Source of the DNA: Phytopseudomonas daroniae
GTDB lineage: Bacteria > Pseudomonadota > Gammaproteobacteria > Pseudomonadales > Pseudomonadaceae
Length of the DNA: 41,150 nucleotides
NCBI RefSeq assembly: GCF_004327285.1
Contig: NZ_QJUI01000029.1
Location: 1 to 41,150, forward strand
Direction of reading: 5' to 3'
In this document: one piece after another, positions 23,635-32,045 of the stretch
Numbering within the stretch: the first letter of the stretch is position 1
Layout of the letters: the number at the start of each line of letters is the position of its first letter
Translations under genes and position numbers: made by a program
The notes under the pieces: model-generated
Database searches by the model: none
What the model was told of the DNA's origin: nothing
What the model saw: only the letters and a program-made list of their open reading frames with translations

Positions 23635-25149
23635 GTGGATACCTTTAGCTACCTGGGTCAGGGCTTCGGCGTCGCCCTCAGTCCCTACAACCTGTTCACC
23701 GCCCTGTGCGGCACCCTGATCGGCACCATCGTCGGCCTGCTCCCGGGCCTGGGCCCGATCAACGGCGTGGCACTGCTGATTCCCATCGCCTTCGCCCTCG
23801 GTCTGCCACCGGAAACCGCACTGATCCTGCTCGCTGCCGTATACCTGGGCTGCGAATACGGCGGCCGTATCTCCTCGATCCTGCTGAACATCCCAGGCGA
23901 GGCCTCGGCCGTGATGACCACCCTCGACGGCTACCCGCTGGCGCGTCAGGGCAAGGCGGGCGTAGCGCTGTCGATCTCCGCCTGGAGCTCCTTCGTCGGT
24001 GGCCTGATGGCCACCTGCGGCGTGGTGATCTTCGCCCCGCTGCTGGCCAAATGGGCGGTCGCCTTCGGCCCCGCCGAGTACTTCGTGCTGATGGTGTTCG
24101 CCATCGTCTGCCTCGCTGGCATGGCCGGCAACAAACCGATGAAGACCGCGATTGCCGCCTGTATCGGCTTGTTCCTGTCCTGTGTCGGCATCGACTCCAA
24201 CAGTGGCGTGTACCGCTTCACCTTCGGCAGCCTGGGCCTGGCCGACGGTATCCAGTTCGTGGTGCTGGTGCTCGGCCTGTTCTCGGTCAGCGAAATCCTG
24301 GTGCTGCTCGAGCGCACCCACCATGGCCAGAAGGCCATCGAAGCCAAGGGCCGCATGCTGTTCAACCTCAAGGAAGGCCTGTCGGTACTGGCCACCAACC
24401 TGCGCAGCGGCGCGGTCGGCTTCTTCCTGGGCATCCTGCCGGGCGCCGGTGCAACCCTGGCCAGCGCCGTGGCGTACATGAGCGAAAAACGCCTGGCTAC
24501 CAAGGACAACAAATTCGGTGAAGGTGACCTGCGTGGCCTGGCCGCTCCGGAAACCGCCAACAGCGCCTCAGCCTGTGGTTCCATGGTGCCGATGCTGACC
24601 CTCGGCGTGCCCGGTTCCGGCACCACCGCGGTGATGCTCGGCGCCCTGACGCTGTACAACATCACCCCTGGCCCGCTGCTGTTCCGCGACCAGCCGGATA
24701 TCGTCTGGGGCCTGATCGCCTCGCTGTTCGTCGCCAACATCATGCTGATCGTGATGAACGTGCCGATGATCAAGATCTTCACCAAGATCCTCGCCGTACC
24801 GTACTGGGCCCTGGTGCCGGCCATCGCCATCATCACCTCGATCGGCGTCTACGCCGTGCACGCCACCGCGTTCGACCTGTTCCTGATGATCGGTATCGGC
24901 GTTGCCGGCTACATCCTGCGCAAGATGGACTTCCCGCTATCGGCGATCCTGCTGGGCTTCATCCTCGGCGGCTTGATGGAGCAGAATCTGCGGCGCGCCC
25001 TGTCGATCTCCAACGGCGAGCTGGGCATCCTGTTCGCCAGCCCGATCACCTGGGCCGTGTGGGCATTGATCGTGGCCATGATCATCCTGCCCATCTACCG
25101 CACCTGGCGTAAACGCAGCCAGCGCAAGGCCGAAGCGGCCAATGCCTGA
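23635..25149 (+). CDS. tctA: tripartite tricarboxylate transporter large membrane subunit TctA
   Basis: TctA is the large permease subunit, probably driven by sodium or proton gradients. The 504-aa product has about 12 membrane segments. Near residues 30-50 is the family signature GLLPGLGPINGVALLIPIAF, and the related second half has FFLGILPGAGATLASAVAYMSEK, consistent with an internal duplication. PNGE-type periplasmic contacts are not obvious. The start is GTG, with GGAG nine bases before it. The 3' end overlaps the AbrB-family gene by eight bases. The operon layout opdH-tctC-tctB-tctA is as in P. aeruginosa. Confidence 0.95.
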   Translation: MDTFSYLGQGFGVALSPYNLFTALCGTLIGTIVGLLPGLGPINGVALLIPIAFALGLPPETALILLAAVYLGCEYGGRISSILLNIPGEASAVMTTLDGYPLARQGKAGVALSISAWSSFVGGLMATCGVVIFAPLLAKWAVAFGPAEYFVLMVFAIVCLAGMAGNKPMKTAIAACIGLFLSCVGIDSNSGVYRFTFGSLGLADGIQFVVLVLGLFSVSEILVLLERTHHGQKAIEAKGRMLFNLKEGLSVLATNLRSGAVGFFLGILPGAGATLASAVAYMSEKRLATKDNKFGEGDLRGLAAPETANSASACGSMVPMLTLGVPGSGTTAVMLGALTLYNITPGPLLFRDQPDIVWGLIASLFVANIMLIVMNVPMIKIFTKILAVPYWALVPAIAIITSIGVYAVHATAFDLFLMIGIGVAGYILRKMDFPLSAILLGFILGGLMEQNLRRALSISNGELGILFASPITWAVWALIVAMIILPIYRTWRKRSQRKAEAANA

Positions 25150-26197
25150 TAGCATCGCCCCTCGCGACAACCCGAAACACCTGCGCAACTGGTGGCCCAC
25201 GCCACTGGTTGGCGCACTCGGTGGTTACCTGGCCAGCCTCATAGGCTGGCCTTTGCCGTGGGTCATCGGTTCGCTGCTGGCCGTCATTGCCCTGCGTTGT
25301 TGTGGCGTACTCAGCCGGGAAATGCCCGGCGGGCGGCAAGTCGGCCAATGGCTGATCGCGGCGGGCATCGGCCTGCACTTCACCAGCGAGGTGCTGGAAC
25401 AGGTGCTGGGCAACCTGGCGATCATCGTCGTCGGCGTGCTCGCCACCCTGGCCCTCAGCGTCATTGGTATCGCCGGACTGCGCCGCTCGGGTGTCGACCG
25501 TGCCACGGCCTTCTTCGCCAGCATGCCGGGTGGCGCCAGCGAGATGGTCAATCTGTCGCTGCGCCACGGCGCGCAACCTGCACGTATCGCCGCCGCCCAT
25601 AGCATGCGCCTGTTGATGGTGATCCTGCTGATTCCGGCACTGTTCACCTGGGGCTTGCCCGCCATGGAACCGCCACCCGCGGTAACGGTGGACTGGTTCT
25701 GGCTGGCGACTCTGCTCCCCGCCGGTGCCCTGCTGGCCGTGCTCTGGCGCCGCCTCGGCCAACCCAATCCGTGGATGCTCGGCCCGCTAACGCTGTGCGC
25801 TGCAGCCAGTGTGACTTTCGATCTGAATATCGCCACACCGGCGTGGCTCGGCCAAGTCGGCCAATGGCTGATCGGCTGCGCCCTGGGCTGCCACTTCGAT
25901 CGGGCGTTCTTTCGTAGCGCCCCCGGTTTCCTGGCTCGCGTGCTGCTGTTCACCCTGCTGGCCATGGTGGGTACCGTCCTGCTCGGTTTCGCGCTCGGCT
26001 GGCTGGCCGGTATCGGGTCGGTGTCGCTGATGCTCGGCATGATGCCCGGTGGTATCACCGAACTGTGCCTGACCGCCGAGGCACTGCATCTCTCGGTGGC
26101 TCTGGTCACAGCACTGCAGGCCTTGCGGCTGTTCATGGTGATGTTTCTGGCCGAACCGCTGTACCGTTTATGGATGCGGCAATCACCGATTCCCTGA
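25142..26197 (+). CDS. AbrB-family membrane protein
   Basis: The 351-aa product consists of two repeats of a hydrophobic unit, with about nine membrane segments in all. Both halves carry the same words (IGSLLAVIALRCCG and LGPLTLCAAASVTF; GQWLIAAGIGLHF and GQWLIGCALGCHF; ASMPGGASEMV and GMMPGGITELC), the mark of the AbrB/ammonia monooxygenase-like putative membrane family. Its ATG overlaps the tctA stop by eight bases, so it belongs to the tct operon, and a terminator follows. The function is unknown: the name AbrB in this family is not the Bacillus regulator. A role in export or in assisting TctA is possible by context only. Confidence 0.85.
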   Translation: MPDSIAPRDNPKHLRNWWPTPLVGALGGYLASLIGWPLPWVIGSLLAVIALRCCGVLSREMPGGRQVGQWLIAAGIGLHFTSEVLEQVLGNLAIIVVGVLATLALSVIGIAGLRRSGVDRATAFFASMPGGASEMVNLSLRHGAQPARIAAAHSMRLLMVILLIPALFTWGLPAMEPPPAVTVDWFWLATLLPAGALLAVLWRRLGQPNPWMLGPLTLCAAASVTFDLNIATPAWLGQVGQWLIGCALGCHFDRAFFRSAPGFLARVLLFTLLAMVGTVLLGFALGWLAGIGSVSLMLGMMPGGITELCLTAEALHLSVALVTALQALRLFMVMFLAEPLYRLWMRQSPIP

Positions 26198-26407
26198 ACA
26201 ACAGAGCCCGGTGAATCGCCGGGCTTTTAACTCCTGGTCTTGCCAAATCACACCATGACGCATCCTTGGGTTGCGGAACCATTCGATATCGCGTCGATAT
26301 CCATCAACCCGCGCTTTCATATCGAGTGAATGAACGCCTCGATTTACGCTTGATACTGGCAGCTTCTTGATCTCGCGGCCTACCGGCCAGCAAATTTCAT
26401 TGTGCAT
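26183..26407 (-). CDS. doubtful small ORF, 74 aa
   Basis: An open frame of 74 codons starts at the ATG at 26407, with GGAG seven bases upstream. The product is basic and Trp-containing (DIEWFRNPRMRHGVIWQD) and not recognised. The stretch is A/T-richer than its neighbours. Against a real gene: it overlaps the operon terminator at 26205-26228 and the end of the AbrB-family gene on the opposite strand, and no homology is apparent. It may be a remnant of a longer gene. It lies in the 325-bp spacer 26198-26522, which otherwise holds only the two terminators. Confidence 0.25.
   Translation of the reverse strand: MHNEICWPVGREIKKLPVSSVNRGVHSLDMKARVDGYRRDIEWFRNPRMRHGVIWQDQELKARRFTGLCCSGNR
26205..26228 (+). 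terminator. terminator of the opdH-tctCBA-abrB operon
   Basis: AGCCCGG (26205-26211) and CCGGGCT (26219-26225) form a perfect 7-bp stem with a 7-nt loop, followed by TTT, eight bases after the stop codon of the AbrB-family gene. Confidence 0.8.
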
Positions 26408-26476
26408 CCCAAGCTCCGTTTGACCACATCACGTTTATCAGAGGCGATCAACGTTGGCCGTGCGCTCAATCAGCAT

Positions 26477-26506
26477 AAAAAACGCCGGAGATCTCCGGCG
26501 TTTTTT
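26477..26506 (-). terminator. terminator of the symporter operon (bidirectional form)
   Basis: Arms AAAAAACGCCGGAG (26477-26490) and CTCCGGCGTTTTTT (26493-26506) are perfect 14-bp inverted copies around AT, giving a stem with a T run on both strands. It lies 16 bases after the stop codon of the symporter gene and can also stop rightward transcription. Confidence 0.9.
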
Positions 26507-26522
26507 CGTTTCTGTGGATACC

Positions 26523-28289
26523 TCAGTGATCTATTGCCCCCCCCGCACCACGCGGTACACGGATGTCTTCCACCAGGTGCTGGATGTGCTCCGGCGGCGG
26601 TGCAGTCATGCGCGAAACCACGAACGCGATGATGAAGTTGAAGATCATCCCCAGAGTACCGATGCCTTCCGGCGAGATGCCGAACCACCAGTCGTCGGCG
26701 GTTGCCGTCGGATTGATGAACTTGAAGTAGACGATATACGAAAAGGTGAAGGCCAGACCGACCACCATCCCGGCAATCGCGCCTTCCTTGTTCATACGCT
26801 TGTAGAAGATCCCCATCACGATGGCCGGGAAGAACGATGCGGCGGCCAAACCGAAGGCGAACGCGACCACCTGCGCCACGAAACCCGGCGGGTAGATGCC
26901 GAACAAGCCGGCAATCACCACGGCAGCACCTGCAGCGATACGTGCGGCGAGCAGCTCCTTCTTCTCGCTGATGCCAGGCATCAGATTGCTCTTGAGCAGG
27001 TCATGGGAGATCGAGGTGGAAATCACCAGCAACAGACCGGCAGCCGTGGACAGCGCTGCAGCCAGACCGCCCGCGGCGATCAGCGCGATCACCCAGCCCG
27101 GCAGGTCGGCGATTTCCGGGTTGGCCAGCACCATGATGTCGTTGTCGACATACAGCTCGTTGCTAGCGGCGGTTGGCGCGTTGGTCACTACACGCTGGCC
27201 TACGTCGCCACGCTCGGCAGAGTAGCTCGGCGCGCCTGCGAACGCAGCGCCCGGGCCATACTGGATAACGCCATCATTGTTCTTGTCCAGCCAGCCGATG
27301 AGCCCGGCGTTTTCCCAAGTTTTGAACCAGCCCGGTACTTCTTCATAGCTGGTATTGGGTACGCTGGTCAGCAGGTTGGTGCGGGCAAATGCCGCGACCG
27401 CTGGCGCGGTGGTGTAGAGGATGGCGATGAACAGTAGTGCGTAGCCCGCCGACTTGCGCGCATCCTTGACCGTCGGAGTGGTGAAGAAGCGCACGATGAC
27501 GTGCGGCAGACCCGCAGTACCCACCATCAGTGCCATGGTGATGAAGAACACGTCAGTGGTGGACTTGCTGCCATCGGTGTAGGGCGTGAAACCCAGCTCG
27601 GCGCCAAGGCCATTGAGCCGTTCGAGAACGCTCTGCCCCGTTCCGGTGACCTCGCTACCGAAGCCTAGCTGCGGAATCGGATTCCCCGTGATCATTATCG
27701 AAATGAAGATCGCCGGAACCATATACGCGAAGATCATCACGCAGTATTGCGCCACCTGGGTATAGGTGATGCCCTTCATGCCGCCCAGCACAGAGTAGAA
27801 GAAAACGATGGCCATGCCGATGACCACGCCGGTTTCGATGTTCACTTCCAGGTAGCGCGAGAACACGATACCAACGCCGCGCATCTGCCCGGCTACATAA
27901 GTGAACGAGATGAAAATGACGCAGATCACCGCCACCATGCGCGCAGTCTGCGAGTAGTAGCGCGTGCCAATGAACTCCGGAACGGTGAACTTGCCGAACT
28001 TGCGCAGATACGGTGCCAGACACATGGCCAACAGCACATAGCCGCCAGTCCAGCCCATCAGGTATACCGAACCGTCATAGCCGGCAAACGCGATGATCCC
28101 CGCCATTGAGATGAAGGATGCCGCAGACATCCAGTCCGCGCCGGTGGCCATGCCGTTGAGTACCGGATGCACGCCCTTGCTGGCGACGTAGTATTCACTG
28201 GTTGAACCGGCACGCGTCCACAGAGCGATGCCGATATAGAGTGCGAAAGTACCGCCAACGAACAAATAGATCAGAAACTGAGTACTCAT
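26523..28289 (-). CDS. sodium/solute symporter, VC_2705-type (SSS family)
   Basis: The 588-aa product is a sodium/solute symporter with about 13 membrane segments. It shows the family features ATGADWMSAASFISMAGIIAFAGYDG (residues 48-73), AGQMRGVGIVFSRYL and HVIVRFFTTPTVKDARKS. It carries an extra hydrophilic insertion of about 80 residues (310-390), which contains DKNNDGVIQY at 335-344, an EF-hand-like loop. This insertion and the DUF4212 partner distinguish it from acetate permease ActP, whose partner is DUF485. The likely substrates are small organic acids such as acetate, lactate or propionate, but specificity is not shown. It follows the small subunit after ten bases and ends at a strong terminator. 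Confidence 0.9.
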   Translation of the reverse strand: MSTQFLIYLFVGGTFALYIGIALWTRAGSTSEYYVASKGVHPVLNGMATGADWMSAASFISMAGIIAFAGYDGSVYLMGWTGGYVLLAMCLAPYLRKFGKFTVPEFIGTRYYSQTARMVAVICVIFISFTYVAGQMRGVGIVFSRYLEVNIETGVVIGMAIVFFYSVLGGMKGITYTQVAQYCVMIFAYMVPAIFISIMITGNPIPQLGFGSEVTGTGQSVLERLNGLGAELGFTPYTDGSKSTTDVFFITMALMVGTAGLPHVIVRFFTTPTVKDARKSAGYALLFIAILYTTAPAVAAFARTNLLTSVPNTSYEEVPGWFKTWENAGLIGWLDKNNDGVIQYGPGAAFAGAPSYSAERGDVGQRVVTNAPTAASNELYVDNDIMVLANPEIADLPGWVIALIAAGGLAAALSTAAGLLLVISTSISHDLLKSNLMPGISEKKELLAARIAAGAAVVIAGLFGIYPPGFVAQVVAFAFGLAAASFFPAIVMGIFYKRMNKEGAIAGMVVGLAFTFSYIVYFKFINPTATADDWWFGISPEGIGTLGMIFNFIIAFVVSRMTAPPPEHIQHLVEDIRVPRGAGGAIDH

Positions 28290-28299
28290 GCTCGTGGCC

Positions 28300-28566
28300 T
28301 CACTCTTCGTGTACGTTGTACTTGCGATCGAGACGATTCATCTTCCAGACATAGAAGAAGATCTCGAGCACAAACACGTAGATGGAGCCTTGCTGGGCGA
28401 ACCAGAATCCCAAGGGGAAACCGAACGCGTTGATGGTGTTCAACTGATTGACGAAGAGCACGCCGCAGCCGAACGACACGGCGAACCAGATCACCAGCAG
28501 CCAGAGCATCAGCCGCAAGTTTTCTTTCCAATAGGCCGTGGCAGCCTCTTGCTTGGACATAGCCAT
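28300..28566 (-). CDS. DUF4212 symporter small subunit
   Basis: The 88-aa product has two membrane helices (about residues 19-40 and 52-72), with the family-typical sequence FGFPLGFWFAQQGSIYVFVLEIF between and in the second helix, and a basic C-terminus (MNRLDRKYNVHEE). DUF4212 proteins always accompany VC_2705-type symporters. The start at 28566 has GGAGG five bases upstream; a second ATG six bases later is possible. A long A/C-rich motif precedes the ribosome binding site. First gene of a two-gene operon. Confidence 0.9.
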   Translation of the reverse strand: MAMSKQEAATAYWKENLRLMLWLLVIWFAVSFGCGVLFVNQLNTINAFGFPLGFWFAQQGSIYVFVLEIFFYVWKMNRLDRKYNVHEE

Positions 28567-29027
28567 AGGAGCCTCCAAAGGTTGTTATTGTTGTTATGGC
28601 ACTATGAAACTAGCAGGCCTGCAGTTTTATGCAGGTAAGACTTTGGTCGTAAAGCGCTTCGCTTGATGGGCTTGCGATGCCATGTGTCATGGATCAAGGT
28701 AATTCACAGCGTAATTGCCATGCCATTCGCGCGTGAGGGAGCTGCATTCAACCCTGACGCGGTTTGCTACACGTTGCAGAGGCTGGAGCCAGGCGCTCTT
28801 TCACGCCGTCGTTCGCCCGCCAGGAATCTATCCGCTCGGTTCATGGGCGCACCTTGAATCTGCGGCCTGGCGTGATGATCGACCTGTAGCCGAAAAACTC
28901 ACTGCAGCCCTTGTGCGCGCGTTCTTGTCGGCGAAAAACCTTTTTATGCAGATATGTCAGGCCACCCACTGTCCATATCGCTGACGTACTCTCGTTTCCC
29001 AGAGTGCTCGCGAAGAGGCGTTCCTAC
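28567..29027. other. 461-bp spacer between the symporter operon and the lipoprotein gene
   Basis: No gene is supported. It holds the CA motif (28581-28596), a perfect 10-bp palindrome GCAGGCCTGC (28613-28622), a weak leftward promoter candidate (TTTACG, 17 bp, ATAAAA on the minus strand, just upstream of the palindrome), and a REP-like GTAGGAACG sequence on the minus strand near 29005-29026 that abuts the lipoprotein start. I see no RNA gene in the remainder. Confidence 0.5.
28581..28596 (-). promoter_or_regulatory. Hfq/Crc-type CA motif before the symporter operon
   Basis: On the minus strand the sequence is TAACAACAATAACAAC, containing several overlapping AANAANAA matches. It ends just before CTTTGGAGG, the ribosome binding site of the DUF4212 gene. 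This is the best such motif in the window. Confidence 0.65.
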
Positions 29028-29882
29028 ATGTTGGGTTATCTGAAAAGCCTGTCCCTGCTGCTGTCGTTCGGCCTGCTGGTGAGTGCCTGCAGCCAGACCA
29101 GCCTGGCCTATCGCAACCTCGATTGGGTGATTCCCTGGCGGGTGAATCAGTACCTGGATCTCGATTCGCAGCAGAAAGCCTGGTTCAAACCGCGGCTGCA
29201 AGCGCACCTCGACTGGCATTGCAGCGCCGAACTGCCGCGTTACGTGGACTGGCTGCAGCATACCCAGGATCTGCTGCAGGAGCCTGCACCCGATGCGGGG
29301 CAACTCGAAGCGCAGATGGTCGAAGCCGAGCAGGCGTTCCACAGTATCGTGCAACAGACCAACCCCACCGCGGTTTCATTGCTCGGCGCCCTACGCCCCG
29401 AGCAGGTCGAGCGTCTCTACGCACGCATGGAAAAAGACAACCTCGAAGACCGCCAGGAGTTTCTCGAGCCGCCCCTGGAGACCCAGATCAGCGAGCGCGC
29501 CGAACGCCTGGAAAAACGCCTGCGCCCCTGGTTCGGCCAATTGAATGACGCACAACGCGCGCGGATTGCCGAGTGGGCCAGCGAGCGTCGCGACCAGAAC
29601 CGCCAGTGGCTGGAGAATCGCACACGCTGGCAGAGCGAATTTCGCGCGGTGCTGGATGCACGCGGTGATGCAGACTTCCCTGAGCGCATGACCCAGGTGC
29701 TGGAAAACCGCCGCGGTGCCCACGATGAGCGGGCAACCCAGGCCTATCAGGAATCCCGCCAGGCCCTGGCCGCGCTATTCAGTGACCTGCTGGCAGCGGC
29801 CGATGACAAACAGCGGGCTCAAGCAGGCAAACGCTTCGCGTCCATACAAACCGATCTGGCCGGTCAGATCTGCACCGGTTAG
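29028..29882 (+). CDS. DUF6279 family lipoprotein
   Basis: The 284-aa product has a lipoprotein signal peptide with lipobox LVSAC (Cys21). The mature protein is hydrophilic, mostly helical and rich in Glu, Arg and Gln. It opens with the family-typical SLAYRNLDWVIPWRVNQYLDLDSQQKAWFKPRL, followed by repeated helical segments (DLLQEPAPDAGQLEAQMVEAEQAF, RPWFGQLNDAQRARIAEWASERRDQNRQWLENR). Family role is unknown to me. The residue after Cys is Ser, so outer membrane sorting is likely by the +2 rule. The start at 29028 has a GAAGAGG ribosome binding site; the longer frame upstream is not used. Ends two bases from the convergent ung gene. Confidence 0.85.
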   Translation: MLGYLKSLSLLLSFGLLVSACSQTSLAYRNLDWVIPWRVNQYLDLDSQQKAWFKPRLQAHLDWHCSAELPRYVDWLQHTQDLLQEPAPDAGQLEAQMVEAEQAFHSIVQQTNPTAVSLLGALRPEQVERLYARMEKDNLEDRQEFLEPPLETQISERAERLEKRLRPWFGQLNDAQRARIAEWASERRDQNRQWLENRTRWQSEFRAVLDARGDADFPERMTQVLENRRGAHDERATQAYQESRQALAALFSDLLAAADDKQRAQAGKRFASIQTDLAGQICTG

Positions 29883-29884
29883 CC

Positions 29885-30577
29885 TTAGGCGGGGGGCAAT
29901 CTCCAGTCGATGGGTGCCAGGCCGTGCTGCTCGAGGAATTTGTTGGTACGGCTGAAATGACCGTTACCGATAAAGCCCCGGTGCGCTGACAGCGGCGACG
30001 GATGCGGCGAGCGCAACACCAGGTGCTTGCCTGTATCGATCAGGCGCTCCTTGCTCTGTGCATGCGCCCCCCACAGCAAGAAGACCAGTCGCGGCCGCTG
30101 CTCACTCACTACCGAAATGATCCGATCGGTGAACGGCTGCCAGCCTTTGGCCGCGTGGGAGCCGGCGCTGGCGCGCTCCACCGTCAGCGAGGTGTTGAGT
30201 AACAGCACACCTTGCTCGGCCCAGGATTGCAGATAGCCGTGGTTGGGTATGTCGATGTTGAGGTCGCGCTTGAGTTCTTTATAGATGTTCACCAGCGATG
30301 GTGGCGTCGCCACCCCTGGCTGTACCGAGAAGCACAGGCCGTGCGCCTGGCCGGGGCCGTGGTAGGGATCCTGGCCGATGATCACCACCTTGACCTGATC
30401 CAGGGGCGTGGAATTGAGGGCATTGAAAATCAGCGGGCCGGGCGGATAGACCTCCTTGCCCGCAGCCTTCTCCTGACGCAGGAAATCCCCCAGCGCCTTC
30501 ATGTAGGGCTTATCGAATTCCTCGTGAAGCGCCTGTTTCCAGCCGGCTTCCAGCTTGACCTTATCTGCGGCGGACAT
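29885..30577 (-). CDS. ung: uracil-DNA glycosylase
   Basis: Ung removes uracil from DNA in base excision repair. The 230-aa product has all family 1 signatures: VVIIGQDPYHGPGQAHGLCFSV with catalytic Asp70, LLLNTSLTV, LLWGAHAQ and the DNA-intercalating loop HPSPLSAHRGF. The start at 30577 has a GGGAG ribosome binding site and the usual length; a longer reading from 30625 adds 16 residues. It is adjacent to the convergent lipoprotein gene and divergent from the binding-protein gene. Confidence 0.97.
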   Translation of the reverse strand: MSAADKVKLEAGWKQALHEEFDKPYMKALGDFLRQEKAAGKEVYPPGPLIFNALNSTPLDQVKVVIIGQDPYHGPGQAHGLCFSVQPGVATPPSLVNIYKELKRDLNIDIPNHGYLQSWAEQGVLLLNTSLTVERASAGSHAAKGWQPFTDRIISVVSEQRPRLVFLLWGAHAQSKERLIDTGKHLVLRSPHPSPLSAHRGFIGNGHFSRTNKFLEQHGLAPIDWRLPPA

Positions 30578-30750
30578 GCCTGCTCCCGGGTAGACCAATG
30601 GAACCGGCACGCTAGAGAAGCGCACAGATCAAGTCAAGGCGGGCCAGCCAAAGCACACATGTAAAAATGATTGCTCGCCGCCATGTCTTAGACTAAAAGC
30701 GAATCACACGCGCAATGGAGAACAGCGTAAAACGTAGCGGCGAAGACCAT

Positions 30751-30761
30751 AATAAAAACAA
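30751..30761 (+). promoter_or_regulatory. Hfq/Crc-type CA motif before the orphan binding protein
   Basis: AATAAAAACAA holds two overlapping AANAANAA matches and runs directly into AGGAACGC, which contains the ribosome binding site. The arrangement is the same as before opdH and the DUF4212 gene. Confidence 0.5.
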
Positions 30762-30771
30762 GGAACGCATC

Positions 30772-32019
30772 ATGAGACGACTGCTCGCCTTCCTGGCCCT
30801 GTGCATCGGAGTCAATGCCTATGCACAGGCTGCCGACCCCATCACGCTGGGCCTCAACTATCCGCGCACCGGAAGCTATAAAGAGGAAGGCCTGGCGCAG
30901 ATGCGTGGCGCCCTGCTGGCCATCGACGAGTTGAACGCTCAGGGTGGCGTACTGGGGCGAAGTCTGCGCCTGTCCAGTCTGGACGACGCGTCACGTCCCG
31001 AAAAGGCCGAACGCAACGTCGACAAACTGGCCAAGGAAGGGGCCGCGATGCTTTTCGGCGGCGCATCCAGTGCAGTGGCCATCGCCTCCAGCAAGCGGGC
31101 AGCGCAGCATGGATTACTCTACTTCGGCACGCTCACCTACTCCAACGACACCACCGGTAAAGACGGTCATCGCTATATGTTCCGAGAGTGCAACAATGCA
31201 TGGATGAGCGCGCAGGTGCTCGGTCAGTATCTGAACAAGCAGTTGCCGGACAAACGCTACTTCTACATCACATCCGACTACACCTGGGGCCACACCACTG
31301 AAAGCTCCCTGCGGCAGACGACCAATACGCAGGATCCGGCCCAACATCCCTCCCTCAAGGTGCCCTTCCCCGGCGCCAACCTGGCCGACTACCAGACCGT
31401 ATTGACCCAGGCGGCCGCCAGCAATGCCGAAGTGCTGGCCCTGGTGCTGTTTGGAGAGGATCTGGTGCGAGCGATGCGTATCGCCAAGGATCTCGGCCTC
31501 ACGTCACGCATGCAGATCATCGCCCCCAACCTCACGCAGAGCATCGTCGAACAGGCCGGTCCAGGCTTGATGGAAGGCGTCGTCGGCACCGAGCCCTGGA
31601 CATGGCGCGTACCGGAGTTGGAAAACTCGGAGCGCGGCAAAGCTTTCGTCAAGGCGTTCAGCGAACGCTACTCCATGTATCCGTCCAGTTCGGCGGCATC
31701 GGCTTACAGCATCGTCCAGCAATGGGCAGAGGCAGCCAAACGCGCAAACAGCCTGAACAGCGAAGCACTGATTCGAGCGCTGGAAAACCACAGCTATGTG
31801 CTGCTCAAGGATCGCCAGCAATGGCGTGCCTTCGATCACCAGAATGTGCAAACGGTGTACGCGGTGAAAGTGAAAGCCCGCGCCGAGGTACTTAAAGATC
31901 CACTCAAGCAGGATTACTTCGAAATCGTCGAACGTCTGGACGGCGAAACCGGCCTACCCGCTCTGGCCACCTGGCAGACCGAGCGGCGCAACGCCGGTCA
32001 ACCATTGACGCTACAGTAA
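30772..32019 (+). CDS. orphan ABC transporter substrate-binding protein (branched-chain amino acid/amide type)
   Basis: The 415-aa product has a signal peptide ending AQAA and a type I periplasmic-binding fold of the Leu/Ile/Val or urea type. It starts DPITLGLNYPRTGSYKEEGLAQMRGALLAIDELNAQGGVLGR, and continues with GASSAVAIASSKRAAQH, YFYITSDYTWGHT and PGANLADYQTVLTQAAASNAEVLALV. There is no permease or ATPase gene nearby, so it either uses components encoded elsewhere or feeds a sensor. The ligand is unknown. The start at 30772 has AGGAA ten bases upstream. The next gene, an enoyl-CoA hydratase, follows after 26 bases. Confidence 0.85.
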   Translation: MRRLLAFLALCIGVNAYAQAADPITLGLNYPRTGSYKEEGLAQMRGALLAIDELNAQGGVLGRSLRLSSLDDASRPEKAERNVDKLAKEGAAMLFGGASSAVAIASSKRAAQHGLLYFGTLTYSNDTTGKDGHRYMFRECNNAWMSAQVLGQYLNKQLPDKRYFYITSDYTWGHTTESSLRQTTNTQDPAQHPSLKVPFPGANLADYQTVLTQAAASNAEVLALVLFGEDLVRAMRIAKDLGLTSRMQIIAPNLTQSIVEQAGPGLMEGVVGTEPWTWRVPELENSERGKAFVKAFSERYSMYPSSSAASAYSIVQQWAEAAKRANSLNSEALIRALENHSYVLLKDRQQWRAFDHQNVQTVYAVKVKARAEVLKDPLKQDYFEIVERLDGETGLPALATWQTERRNAGQPLTLQ

Positions 32020-32045
32020 GTAGTAGGCACTGCAGAGGACGCTCC

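Noticed and set aside
23158..24324. 388-codon open frame antisense to tctB and tctA
   Set aside because: Composition typical of reverse-strand shadows (His, Gln, Asp, Glu and Gly-rich) and no start signal.
26523..28566. Acetate permease pair actP-yjcH
   Set aside because: The small subunit has the DUF4212 sequence and not DUF485, and the large protein carries the VC_2705-type insertion.
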